NCBI GenBank assembly: GCA_031421855.1 | Contig: JANOPN010000207.1 | Coordinates: 1-6,765 of the forward strand | Length of the DNA: 6,765 nucleotides | From: JAAFHN01 sp031421855 | Lineage (GTDB): Bacteria; Pseudomonadota; Gammaproteobacteria; Burkholderiales; Burkholderiaceae_C | Reading direction: 5' to 3' | In this document: positions 1-6,117 of the stretch, piece by piece | Numbering within the stretch: position 1 is the first letter of the stretch | Layout of the letters: the number at the start of each line of letters is the position of its first letter | Program-made: the position numbers and the translations under genes | Notes under the pieces: generated by a model | What the model was told of the DNA's origin: nothing | What the model saw: the letters and a program-made list of their open reading frames with translations, nothing else | The model's database searches: none

Positions 1-447
1 GGCAATGTGCATTTGGGTGAGCATAGCTCGGTGTGGTTTGGGGTCGTCATTCGTGGCGACACCGAAACCATCTCTATTGGCCGGGGCAGCAACGTGCAAG
101 ACCTCAGTGTTTTGCACGCCGACATCGGTTGCCCATTGACCATTGGCGAAAACGTCACCGTTGGCCACCAAGTCATGCTGCACGGCTGCACCATTGGCGA
201 CAATTCGCTCATTGGCATTCAGGCCGTTGTGCTCAACAACGCCAAAATTGGCAAAAACAGCATCGTTGGCGCCGGCTCGGTCGTGACTGAGGGCAAGGAG
301 TTCCCCGACAACTCACTCATCATTGGGTCGCCCGCAAAAGTCGTTCGGGTGCTTGACGATGCCGCGACCGAACGGTTGCGCATCAGCGCCGTGCACTACC
401 AAGACAACGCGCGGCGCTTCGCATCGGGCTTGAAGAAGATCGGATAG
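1..447 (+). CDS. Gamma-class carbonic anhydrase family protein (YrdA/PaaY-like), 5' end outside window
   Basis: The reading frame is open from base 1 and ends in TAG at 445-447, giving 148 visible codons. Family members are about 175-185 residues, so roughly 25-35 N-terminal residues lie upstream of the window. The chain is a left-handed beta-helix of hexapeptide repeats (for example IGENVT, IGDNSL, IGKNSI) followed by a C-terminal helix. Three histidines at codons 39 (LHAD), 56 (VGHQ) and 61 (MLHG) match the zinc or iron ligands of gamma-carbonic anhydrases, so the metal site looks intact. The acidic loop that carries catalytic glutamates in archaeal Cam is not present, as is usual for YrdA-type proteins. 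The family is cytoplasmic and trimeric, and true carbonic anhydrase activity is proven for only some members. This is the first visible gene of a forward operon, with the next start 4 bases after its stop. Family assignment is very secure; the reaction is not. Confidence 0.93.
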   Translation, partial: GNVHLGEHSSVWFGVVIRGDTETISIGRGSNVQDLSVLHADIGCPLTIGENVTVGHQVMLHGCTIGDNSLIGIQAVVLNNAKIGKNSIVGAGSVVTEGKEFPDNSLIIGSPAKVVRVLDDAATERLRISAVHYQDNARRFASGLKKIG

Positions 448-451
448 TCCA

Positions 452-1339
452 ATGAGTGACGTCGCCGAGCTGTCGGATTTTCGTTTTGCGCATCGGATGC
501 GGGTGCGCTGGGTCGAGGTCGACATGCAGCGCATTGTGTTCAATGCGCATTACTTGACGTACATCGACACGGCGGTTGCCGACTACTGGCGCGCACTGGG
601 TATGCCCTATGAGTCGGCAATGCCCATCATTGGCGGGGATTTGTACGTCAAGAAAGCTTCACTGACGTATCACGCGTCGGCCCGCTACGACGACGTGCTT
701 GACGTGGCCTTGCGTTGTGCGCGCATGGGTAATTCCAGCATGGTGTTTGAAGGCGCGATTTTTCATGGCGGAAAATTGCTCATCTCGGCTGAGTTGGTCT
801 ACGTGTTTGCCGACCCGCATGCTCAGACACCCAAACCCATTCCAACCTTGTTGCGCGAATGGCTGCAGGGTTTTGAAGCAGGGCAGCCGATGTGCTCAAC
901 CCAAATTGAGATCTGGCGCGACTGCAAGCACGCAGCAATCGGGCTCAGATCCGCTGTGTTCAGCGCCGAGCTGGGCATTGACGCGTCCTTGATGTCTGAC
1001 ACGCACGATCTCGAAGCGATTCACGCCGCGACTCGAAACCGCATGGGCGATGTCGTTGCGTCTGGTCGGGCGTATGCTGATTGCGACAACACTTGGCGCA
1101 TTGGGCGCATGGCGGTTAACCGCGCCCTGCGAGGCAGTCATCTGGGCGCTGCGGTTTTGTCCTCCTTGGAGGCCGCGATTGCTGATCGGCGCTCGGGTGA
1201 TTCGACTGTTGTGATTGAGCTCGATGCGATGGTCAGCGCCGAACCCTTTTATTCCCGCGCTGGCTATGTTCGGTGCGCCGAACCCATTAATGCAATGAAC
1301 ATCCCCCATGTGATGATGAAAAAGACGCTGCCCCCCTGA
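452..1339 (+). CDS. Two-domain protein: hotdog acyl-CoA thioesterase (YbgC/FadM-like) fused to GNAT acetyltransferase
   Basis: The product has 295 residues. Residues about 12-145 form a 4-hydroxybenzoyl-CoA-thioesterase-like hotdog domain. The segment VRWVEVDMQRIVFNAHYL aligns with the YbgC active-site stretch, and Asp24 sits where YbgC has its catalytic Asp; a Glu replaces the other Asp of the usual DTD. Residues about 148-293 look like a GNAT fold of the ElaA/YjcF kind: the acetyl-CoA-binding turn is RGSHLGA at 227-233, with FYSRAGYV at 266-273 and IPHVMM at 284-289. In the usual R/QxxGxG/A turn the middle Gly is replaced by His230. The N-terminal half would hydrolyse short or medium acyl-CoA thioesters, and the C-terminal half would move an acetyl group to an unknown amine; both substrates are inferred. 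The ATG follows the carbonic anhydrase stop by 4 bases, with GGA about 7 bases upstream as a weak ribosome site. The gene ends 1 base before hslO. No frameshift joins the halves, so the fusion is real in this sequence. Confidence 0.9.
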   Translation: MSDVAELSDFRFAHRMRVRWVEVDMQRIVFNAHYLTYIDTAVADYWRALGMPYESAMPIIGGDLYVKKASLTYHASARYDDVLDVALRCARMGNSSMVFEGAIFHGGKLLISAELVYVFADPHAQTPKPIPTLLREWLQGFEAGQPMCSTQIEIWRDCKHAAIGLRSAVFSAELGIDASLMSDTHDLEAIHAATRNRMGDVVASGRAYADCDNTWRIGRMAVNRALRGSHLGAAVLSSLEAAIADRRSGDSTVVIELDAMVSAEPFYSRAGYVRCAEPINAMNIPHVMMKKTLPP

Positions 1340-1340
1340 A

Positions 1341-2318
1341 ATGACCACCGAACTCCACCGATTTTTGTTTGAAGACTTGGCCGTGCGCGGCGCGATTGTT
1401 CGCATCACCACCCCGTGGCAAGAAGTATTGACGCGACGCGCCGAAAACGCTCAAACCGGCGCGTTCCCAGCCAGCGTGAACGCATTGCTGGGCGAAATGG
1501 CCGCTGCCGCAGTGTTGATGCAGTCCAACGTCAAATTCAATGGCGCTTTGATCTTGCAAATCATGGGCGACGGCCCAGTCAAACTCGCGGTCGCCGAGGC
1601 AACCGCTGCGGCGGGCGATGGCGGCTTGACTTTCAGATGCACCGCGAAAGTACAAGGCGAGGTGGTTGACGGCTCGTCGTTGACTGAGCTCGTTAACGTC
1701 AATAACTTGGGGCGCTGCGCGATCACGCTCGACCCCTTGGATCGACTGCCGGGCCAACAAGCGTACCAAGGCGTGGTGCCCTTGTTTGGTGACTCGCACG
1801 AGTCGCTGGACGCGATTTCGCAAGCGCTGGAGCACTACATGCTGCAAAGCGAACAACTCGATACCAAGCTCGTTTTGGCGTGCGACGAGTCGGTCGCTGC
1901 GGGCATTTTGATTCAGCGCATGCCGCGTGAGGGCGAAAAGAACTTGGGTGAACGCGAAGCCTTGATTGGCGCAAGCGTTGACTTCCAGCATGTGGCCACC
2001 CTCGTGGCCAGCCTGAAGCATGAGGAGCTTTTGGAGCTTGACTCCATGGAGATCTTGCACCGCTTGTTTTGGAACGAAAAGCTGCTGCGCCACCCGCCTG
2101 AGACACCGCGGTTCGCCTGCACCTGCTCAAGAGTTCGCGTGAGCAACATGCTGCTTAGCCTGGGGCTAGAAGAAGTCGAATCCATTCTGAGCGAACGAAC
2201 CGACGTCGAGGTGGGCTGCGATTTTTGTGGTGAAAACTACCGATTCGATGCGGTAGATGCGGCGCAAATATTCACGAGCTCGGCTGCGGGTAGCCCAGGC
2301 TCATCACAAATCCACTAG
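1341..2318 (+). CDS. hslO: 33 kDa redox-regulated holdase chaperone Hsp33
   Basis: The product has 325 residues, somewhat longer than the roughly 290 of E. coli Hsp33, partly through a polar C-terminal tail of about 25 residues. The N-terminal substrate-binding core (residues 1 to about 235) begins with LHRFLFEDLAVRGAIVRI, typical of the family. The C-terminal redox switch is complete: Cys260-x-Cys262 and Cys293-x-x-Cys296, 30 residues apart, which bind zinc when reduced. In known Hsp33 proteins, oxidation forms disulfides, releases zinc, unfolds the linker and turns the protein into an ATP-independent holdase protecting against oxidative unfolding, in the cytoplasm. The ATG lies 1 base after the upstream stop and has no strong ribosome-binding site, which suggests translational coupling to the fusion gene. 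No heat-shock promoter is visible directly upstream, so expression probably depends on a promoter outside the window or inside the upstream genes. Identification is secure. Confidence 0.97.
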   Translation: MTTELHRFLFEDLAVRGAIVRITTPWQEVLTRRAENAQTGAFPASVNALLGEMAAAAVLMQSNVKFNGALILQIMGDGPVKLAVAEATAAAGDGGLTFRCTAKVQGEVVDGSSLTELVNVNNLGRCAITLDPLDRLPGQQAYQGVVPLFGDSHESLDAISQALEHYMLQSEQLDTKLVLACDESVAAGILIQRMPREGEKNLGEREALIGASVDFQHVATLVASLKHEELLELDSMEILHRLFWNEKLLRHPPETPRFACTCSRVRVSNMLLSLGLEEVESILSERTDVEVGCDFCGENYRFDAVDAAQIFTSSAAGSPGSSQIH

Positions 2319-2336
2319 TCCATCAGTCCCCAGTCA

Positions 2337-3008
2337 CTACGCGTGCTCACCCAACGGGCCTGAAGGCACGACATGCCTGCCCAACACAAAGTCAACGGCC
2401 GGGTCGAGCATGCTGGGTTGCAACATTTCCATTTGCATGCCACGAGCCAAACTGTCCATCACACCAATTTTAGTGACGTACTTTGTCGTCACAACAGCCA
2501 ACTCATTCATCATGATGAAGTAGAGCTTGGCAGCCGCAGACGGCGAATCTCGCATCAGCTGTGCCAGTGCCGCGCGGGTCATTGAGGCTGCGACGACTGG
2601 GCCACACGGGCGAATCAACATCGAGCCGGCAGCGCCACCAAAGAGGGTGAGCAGGCCCAAAAATCCGCCTTCACCGACGCTGGAAGAAAGCGCCTTGGGT
2701 TGATCGTCGTCTGAGTCTTTTTCCAAGATCGCATGCGCGCCAGGCAATTGAACGTTGACCTCGCCATGCAAAACGAGCATCGCCCGCCCGTGCATCGGTC
2801 CCGCGCGGTTAAAACGAAACATCTCGCCGTCTCGAAATTGTTCAAGCATCATCAACCGGGTGATCGCGCGGGAATCCTCCGGGCGAAGATCGATGTCCAT
2901 TGTCTTTGCCAGCGAGGCCAAAACCTCGTGTGCGCGCGTACACATCGACTCGGGCAATGTGCGCGCGAGTTGGGCATCGACAAGACGTGAATTTGGTTTC
3001 GAGTTCAA
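2337..3008 (-). CDS. Cyclic-nucleotide-binding-fold protein without a DNA-binding domain
   Basis: The frame encodes up to 223 residues. Residues about 45-172 fit a CNB/Crp-type beta-roll: an FRDGEMF strand at 58-64, a glycine turn LVLHGEVNV at 78-86, an acidic insertion (EKDSDDD) at 96-102, then GEGGFLGLLTLFGG at 112-125 and a helix at 144-172. The place of the phosphate-binding cassette is recognisable, but the conserved Glu and Arg of FGE...PRxA are absent, so canonical cAMP binding is doubtful. The last 50 residues have no helix-turn-helix, so it is unlikely to be a DNA-binding Crp/Fnr regulator by itself. The longest start is a TTG at 3008, directly preceded by an in-frame TGA and lacking a clear ribosome site. 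The first ATG, at 2945 (residue 22), has only a weak GAG 3 bases upstream and still keeps the whole CNB domain. The start is therefore unresolved. The gene is convergent with hslO. Its role is unknown. Confidence 0.75.
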   Translation of the reverse strand: MNSKPNSRLVDAQLARTLPESMCTRAHEVLASLAKTMDIDLRPEDSRAITRLMMLEQFRDGEMFRFNRAGPMHGRAMLVLHGEVNVQLPGAHAILEKDSDDDQPKALSSSVGEGGFLGLLTLFGGAAGSMLIRPCGPVVAASMTRAALAQLMRDSPSAAAKLYFIMMNELAVVTTKYVTKIGVMDSLARGMQMEMLQPSMLDPAVDFVLGRHVVPSGPLGEHA

Positions 3009-3078
3009 TTTTTTTCAAGGCGGTGTTTTGTAGCGCTCTTAACGCGCTCTTTTGAGTTCAACGATAGCATCAGTTCAA
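3001..3078. repeat. Three copies of AGTTCAA (TTGAACT on the reverse strand) around the CNB promoter and start
   Basis: AGTTCAA occurs at 3002-3008, 3055-3061 and 3072-3078. The first two copies extend to GAGTTCAA (3001-3008 and 3054-3061), while the last two are exactly 17 bases apart. One copy lies between the proposed -35 and -10, one touches the -10, and one covers the TTG start codon of the downstream reverse-strand gene. Iterated sites across a promoter can be operators, but a 7-base motif in about 80 bases could also arise from local slippage or chance. No known regulator's site is recognised. Confidence 0.4.
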
Positions 3079-3112
3079 CTGCAACGCAATGATCGACGTG
3101 TTGCGAAGTCAT
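3009..3112 (-). promoter_or_regulatory. Intergenic region with candidate sigma-70 promoter for the CNB gene
   Basis: Read on the reverse strand, TTGCGT (3089-3084) and TATCGT (3066-3061) are separated by 17 bases, and a TGC immediately precedes the second box, giving an extended -10. The -35 matches the consensus at 3 of 6 positions and the -10 at 4 of 6. Transcription would begin near 3054, leaving a leader of about 45 bases before the TTG at 3008. The boxes were found by eye, and promoters of this strength occur by chance, so this is only a candidate. It would give the CNB gene its own transcript separate from the NadR-like gene upstream. Confidence 0.35.
3033..3051. repeat. Tandem GCGCTCTT repeat, 11-base period
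   Basis: GCGCTCTT is present at 3033-3040 and again at 3044-3051, separated by AAC, so the copies lie one helical turn apart on the same face of the DNA. On the reverse strand they read AAGAGCGC and would lie in the leader between the proposed promoter and the CNB gene. Function unknown. Confidence 0.45.
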
Positions 3113-3667
3113 TCAAACCATTTCGCGCTGCTCGCCCGGGCCGTCGAAGAGCGCCTGAGCTTGCGACAATTGTTGCGCCGCTAATCCAGACAAACGTGTG
3201 AAGTGCCGCGAGCCAGCAGTCAATATCCGCACCAAGCACGCATCAACCCCCGCACGCACATGTGCGCCATCGCGCTGCAGCCCATCGCTTTGCCAAGGCA
3301 CGTCAAGTGAGGTCAGTAGCGTTTGGTGATGCGCACATTCCGCACCCATTGCAAAGTCAACCAAAGACTCATCACCAAAAATCACCGCGCTGTAAACCGC
3401 AGTCATCAACGCCGAGGTGTCGGCAACCACGTTTGCACCCAATGCCGCGTGGGCGATTCGACGGTGCTGCTCAACGGCGATGCCCCGTTGCTCGCACAGC
3501 CTTGGGGTGCGACCATGGGCATCGACCCATTCGCGCAAGTATTCGTCGACGCAGACCCAAGCCTGGCCGGTGCGCTGAGCCAAAGCAAGTGCCAGCGCTG
3601 GCGCAAGCGTTGATTTGCCAGTGCTTTCGGCACCCAAAACACTCAAAATCAAGGACATAGAGAGCAT
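3113..3667 (-). CDS. NadR-like P-loop ATPase / putative nicotinamide-riboside-type kinase, stand-alone
   Basis: The product has 184 residues and fits the AAA/P-loop domain that forms the C-terminal ribosylnicotinamide kinase part of NadR. Visible motifs, in order, are Walker A GAESTGKST at 12-20, DEYLREW at 41-47 (the EYxRE signature), ADTSALMT at 82-89 (compare DTDxLTT in NadR) and DVPWQSDGLQRDG at 122-134. No helix-turn-helix and no adenylyltransferase domain precede the P-loop, so this is a kinase/ATPase domain alone. If it truly phosphorylates nicotinamide riboside it would feed NMN to NAD salvage in the cytoplasm, but related free-standing domains have no proven substrate and no pnuC transporter gene is visible here. 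ATG codons at 3667 and 3658 are both possible starts, and neither has a strong ribosome site. The first is used here, with AGTGGA just upstream. The gene is divergent from ygiQ, with 41 bases between the starts. Confidence 0.82.
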   Translation of the reverse strand: MLSMSLILSVLGAESTGKSTLAPALALALAQRTGQAWVCVDEYLREWVDAHGRTPRLCEQRGIAVEQHRRIAHAALGANVVADTSALMTAVYSAVIFGDESLVDFAMGAECAHHQTLLTSLDVPWQSDGLQRDGAHVRAGVDACLVRILTAGSRHFTRLSGLAAQQLSQAQALFDGPGEQREMV

Positions 3668-3689
3668 TGTCCACTGTGCGAGGCATCAA

Positions 3690-3707
3690 ACCCCGACAAT
3701 CAGGGGT
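3690..3707 (+). promoter_or_regulatory. Small hairpin covering the ygiQ ribosome-binding site
   Basis: ACCCC at 3690-3694 can pair with GGGGT at 3703-3707 around an 8-base loop. The second arm contains the only Shine-Dalgarno-like purine run (AGGGG, 3702-3706) before the ATG at 3709. Pairing would hide the ribosome site and the structure ends 1 base before the start codon. The stem is only 5 pairs, four of them G-C, so any effect would be modest and chance occurrence is quite possible. Confidence 0.3.
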
Positions 3708-3708
3708 C

Positions 3709-6081
3709 ATGAAAACAGCTGCTGCACCCCAGCGCGACCCCGGATTGCCGGTTGTCGCGCCCCAAGCCCTCAACGCCTACCCTCGGTATTGGGCTGAGTG
3801 TTTCGGCACGGCACCCCTGTTGCCCATGAGCCGTGCGGAGATGGATCAACTGGGTTGGGATAGCTGCGACATCATCGTGGTTTGTGGCGACGCCTATGTG
3901 GATCACCCAAGCTTCGGCATGGCCATCGTTGGCCGGTTGCTAGAAGCTCAAGGGTTTCGGGTTGGCATCATCGCTCAGCCTGACTGGCAAAGTGCCGATC
4001 CATTCAAGGTGCTGGGCAAACCCAATTTGTTCTTCGGCGTGAGCGCAGGGAACATGGACAGCATGATCAACCGCTACACGGCGGAGCGAAAAATTCGCAC
4101 CGACGATGCCTACACGCCCGGCGGTATCGGCGGCAAACGACCCGATCGCTGCTCGTTGGTTTATGCTCAGCGCTGCAAAGAGGCCTATCCCGAAGTGCCA
4201 ATCATCATGGGCGGAATCGAGGCCAGTTTGCGCCGCATCGCGCACTACGACTACTGGCAAGACAGCGTGCGGCGCTCGATGGTGGTTGACGCCAAATGCG
4301 ATTTGTTGCTCTATGGCAACGCTGAACGCGCCTTGGTCGAAGTCGCGCATCGGCTGGCTGCTGGCGAGAATGTGCGCGACATCACCGACGTTCGCGGCAC
4401 GGCCTTTGTGCGGCGCACCACGCCACCAGACTGGTTTGAAATTGACTCCACCAGCGTGGACGCGCCAGGCCGGGTTGAGTCCCACGTTAACCCGTACATG
4501 ATGAGCAGCGAAGTCGCCAAAGCCCAAGGCGGCGAATGTGTGCGCGATGACGCGAGCACCAAGCAAATTGCCAACACGACTGGCTACGACCAAATCAAAC
4601 CCATTCAGTTCGTACCTAACCCAAAAATCGCCAAGCGCTTGGATGCCGTCATTGGCAAGATCAAGGTACCGCCACGTGAACGCAGCGTGATTCGCCTGCC
4701 CTCGTTTGAAGACGTGAAACGCGACTCGGTGCTGTACGCCCATGCCAACCGTGTCCTGCATTTGGAGACGAATCCGGGCAACGCGAGGGCGCTGGTGCAG
4801 CGCCACGGCGAAGGCAACGTCGCCAAAGACGTGTGGCTGAACCCGCCACCGATTCCGCTCACCACCGAAGAGATGGACTTTGTGTTTGGTTTGGCATACG
4901 CCCGCTCACCCCACAGCGACTACGCTGACGAGCACGGCAAACATGACGGCGCGACCAAAATACCCGCGTGGGAGATGATCCGATTCAGCGTCAACATCAT
5001 GCGCGGCTGCTTTGGGGGGTGCACGTTTTGCTCGATTACCGAGCATGAAGGTCGCATCATCCAAAGCCGAAGCGAAGCCTCGGTGATTCGCGAAATTGAA
5101 GAAATTCGCGACAAAGTGCCCGGGTTTACCGGTGTGATTTCCGACTTGGGCGGGCCCACGGCGAACATGTATCGCATTGCCTGCAAAAGCCGCGAGATCG
5201 AGTCGCACTGCCGCAAGCCCAGTTGCGTATGGCCCGATGTTTGCCCCAACCTCAACACCGATCACTCTTCTTTGATTCAGCTCTACAGGCGAGCACGCGG
5301 ATTGCCGGGCATCAAGAAAATCTTGGTCAGCTCCGGCCTGCGCTACGACTTGGCCATCAAGTCGCCCGAATACATCAAAGAACTCGTCACCCACCACGTC
5401 GGCGGCTACCTCAAAATCGCACCTGAGCACACCGAGGCTGAGCCGCTGGGCAAGATGATGAAGCCGGGCATCGGCACCTACGACCGATTCAAAGAGCTTT
5501 TTGATCGGTTCAGTGCTGAGGCTGGGAAAAAGCAGTTTCTCATCCCGTACTTCATCGCCGCTCACCCCGGCACGCGCGACGAAGACATGATGAACTTGGC
5601 GATTTGGCTCAAAAAGAACGGTTTTCGCGCGGACCAAGTGCAAACCTTTTACCCAAGCCCCATGGCCAGCGCCACGACGATGTACCACACCGGCAAAAAC
5701 CCGCTGCGCAAAGTCACCCGCGACAGTGAAGTGGTTGACATCGTGCGTGGTGAGCGCAGGCGTCGCCTGCACAAGGCGTTTTTGCGCTACCACGATGCCA
5801 ACAACTGGCCACTGCTTCGCGAAGCGCTCAAAACCATGGGTCGGGCGGACTTGATTGGCAATGGCAAACACCACCTGATCCCAACCTACCAGCCCGTCAC
5901 CGACGGCACGTATGTCGGCGCACGCAAGAAAAACTCCAGCGCGCCGGGGCTCAAAACCAAGGGACGAACTGGCGGCAATTCGCGGGAAAGCAACCCCCGC
6001 GAAGGCGACCTCGGCCAAGCCGTCAAGCCCGGCACGATCCTGACCCAGCACACCGGCCTACCGCCACGCAAGACCCGATAG
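3709..6081 (+). CDS. ygiQ: YgiQ family (UPF0313) radical SAM protein
   Basis: The product has 790 residues from the chosen ATG. The N-terminal domain (Radical_SAM_N, about 30-260) includes MDQLGWDSCDIIVVCGDAYV and DHPSFGMAI, very close to E. coli YgiQ. The radical SAM core begins at about 425 with RGCFGGCTFC, where Cys434-x3-Cys438-x2-Cys441 bind the 4Fe-4S cluster that cleaves S-adenosylmethionine. ISDLGGPTANMY, APEH and the DUF3362-type C-terminal part (to about 729, PTYQP) follow, and a basic low-complexity tail ends in ILTQHTGLPPR. A poorly conserved linker at about 265-328 looks longer than in E. coli, judged from memory. The frame extends back to a TTG at 3667, but similarity starts only around YPRYWAECFG and the ATG at 3709 has AGGGG just upstream, so the ATG is preferred. 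YgiQ is conserved but its substrate is not established. Transcribed divergently from the NadR-like gene and convergent with the membrane-protein gene. Confidence 0.95.
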   Translation: MKTAAAPQRDPGLPVVAPQALNAYPRYWAECFGTAPLLPMSRAEMDQLGWDSCDIIVVCGDAYVDHPSFGMAIVGRLLEAQGFRVGIIAQPDWQSADPFKVLGKPNLFFGVSAGNMDSMINRYTAERKIRTDDAYTPGGIGGKRPDRCSLVYAQRCKEAYPEVPIIMGGIEASLRRIAHYDYWQDSVRRSMVVDAKCDLLLYGNAERALVEVAHRLAAGENVRDITDVRGTAFVRRTTPPDWFEIDSTSVDAPGRVESHVNPYMMSSEVAKAQGGECVRDDASTKQIANTTGYDQIKPIQFVPNPKIAKRLDAVIGKIKVPPRERSVIRLPSFEDVKRDSVLYAHANRVLHLETNPGNARALVQRHGEGNVAKDVWLNPPPIPLTTEEMDFVFGLAYARSPHSDYADEHGKHDGATKIPAWEMIRFSVNIMRGCFGGCTFCSITEHEGRIIQSRSEASVIREIEEIRDKVPGFTGVISDLGGPTANMYRIACKSREIESHCRKPSCVWPDVCPNLNTDHSSLIQLYRRARGLPGIKKILVSSGLRYDLAIKSPEYIKELVTHHVGGYLKIAPEHTEAEPLGKMMKPGIGTYDRFKELFDRFSAEAGKKQFLIPYFIAAHPGTRDEDMMNLAIWLKKNGFRADQVQTFYPSPMASATTMYHTGKNPLRKVTRDSEVVDIVRGERRRRLHKAFLRYHDANNWPLLREALKTMGRADLIGNGKHHLIPTYQPVTDGTYVGARKKNSSAPGLKTKGRTGGNSRESNPREGDLGQAVKPGTILTQHTGLPPRKTR

Positions 6082-6095
6082 TTTTCAAACTGTTG

Positions 6096-6117
6096 ACCCG
6101 GCCATCAGGCTGCGGGT
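6096..6117. terminator. Hairpin between convergent gene ends, possible bidirectional terminator
   Basis: ACCCGGCC (6096-6103) pairs with GGC (6108-6110) and CGGGT (6113-6117), leaving a 4-base loop ATCA and a 2-base bulge TG, an 8-pair G-C-rich stem. It sits 14 bases after the ygiQ stop, and the loop contains the first bases of the stop codon of the reverse-strand membrane-protein gene. The bases after the stem are only TTTG on the forward strand and not U-rich on the reverse strand, so it lacks the usual U tract; it may slow or end transcription from either side, or protect 3' ends. Confidence 0.4.

Noticed and set aside
1287..2093. 268-codon open frame on the reverse strand opposite hslO
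   Set aside because: It overlaps Hsp33 coding almost entirely, and the forward protein has all four switch cysteines.
2342..2370. Hairpin CGTGC/GCACG with an inner CCC/GGG pair, as a terminator for hslO
   Set aside because: The outer stem is only 5 pairs around a 19-base loop, no T run follows on either strand, and it lies inside the coding end of the CNB gene.
3667..3708. Extending ygiQ upstream to the TTG at 3667, which would make its start codon share two... bases with the edge of the divergent gene's ATG
   Set aside because: The extra 14 residues show no YgiQ similarity, the TTG has no ribosome site, and the ATG at 3709 has AGGGG immediately upstream.
3940..4806. 288-codon open frame on the reverse strand opposite ygiQ
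   Set aside because: Shadow frame of ygiQ; the forward frame has clear family similarity throughout.
4906..6051. 381-codon open frame on the reverse strand opposite ygiQ
   Set aside because: It lies wholly inside the conserved ygiQ coding sequence, and its translation is rich in residues typical of antisense shadows and resembles no family I know.
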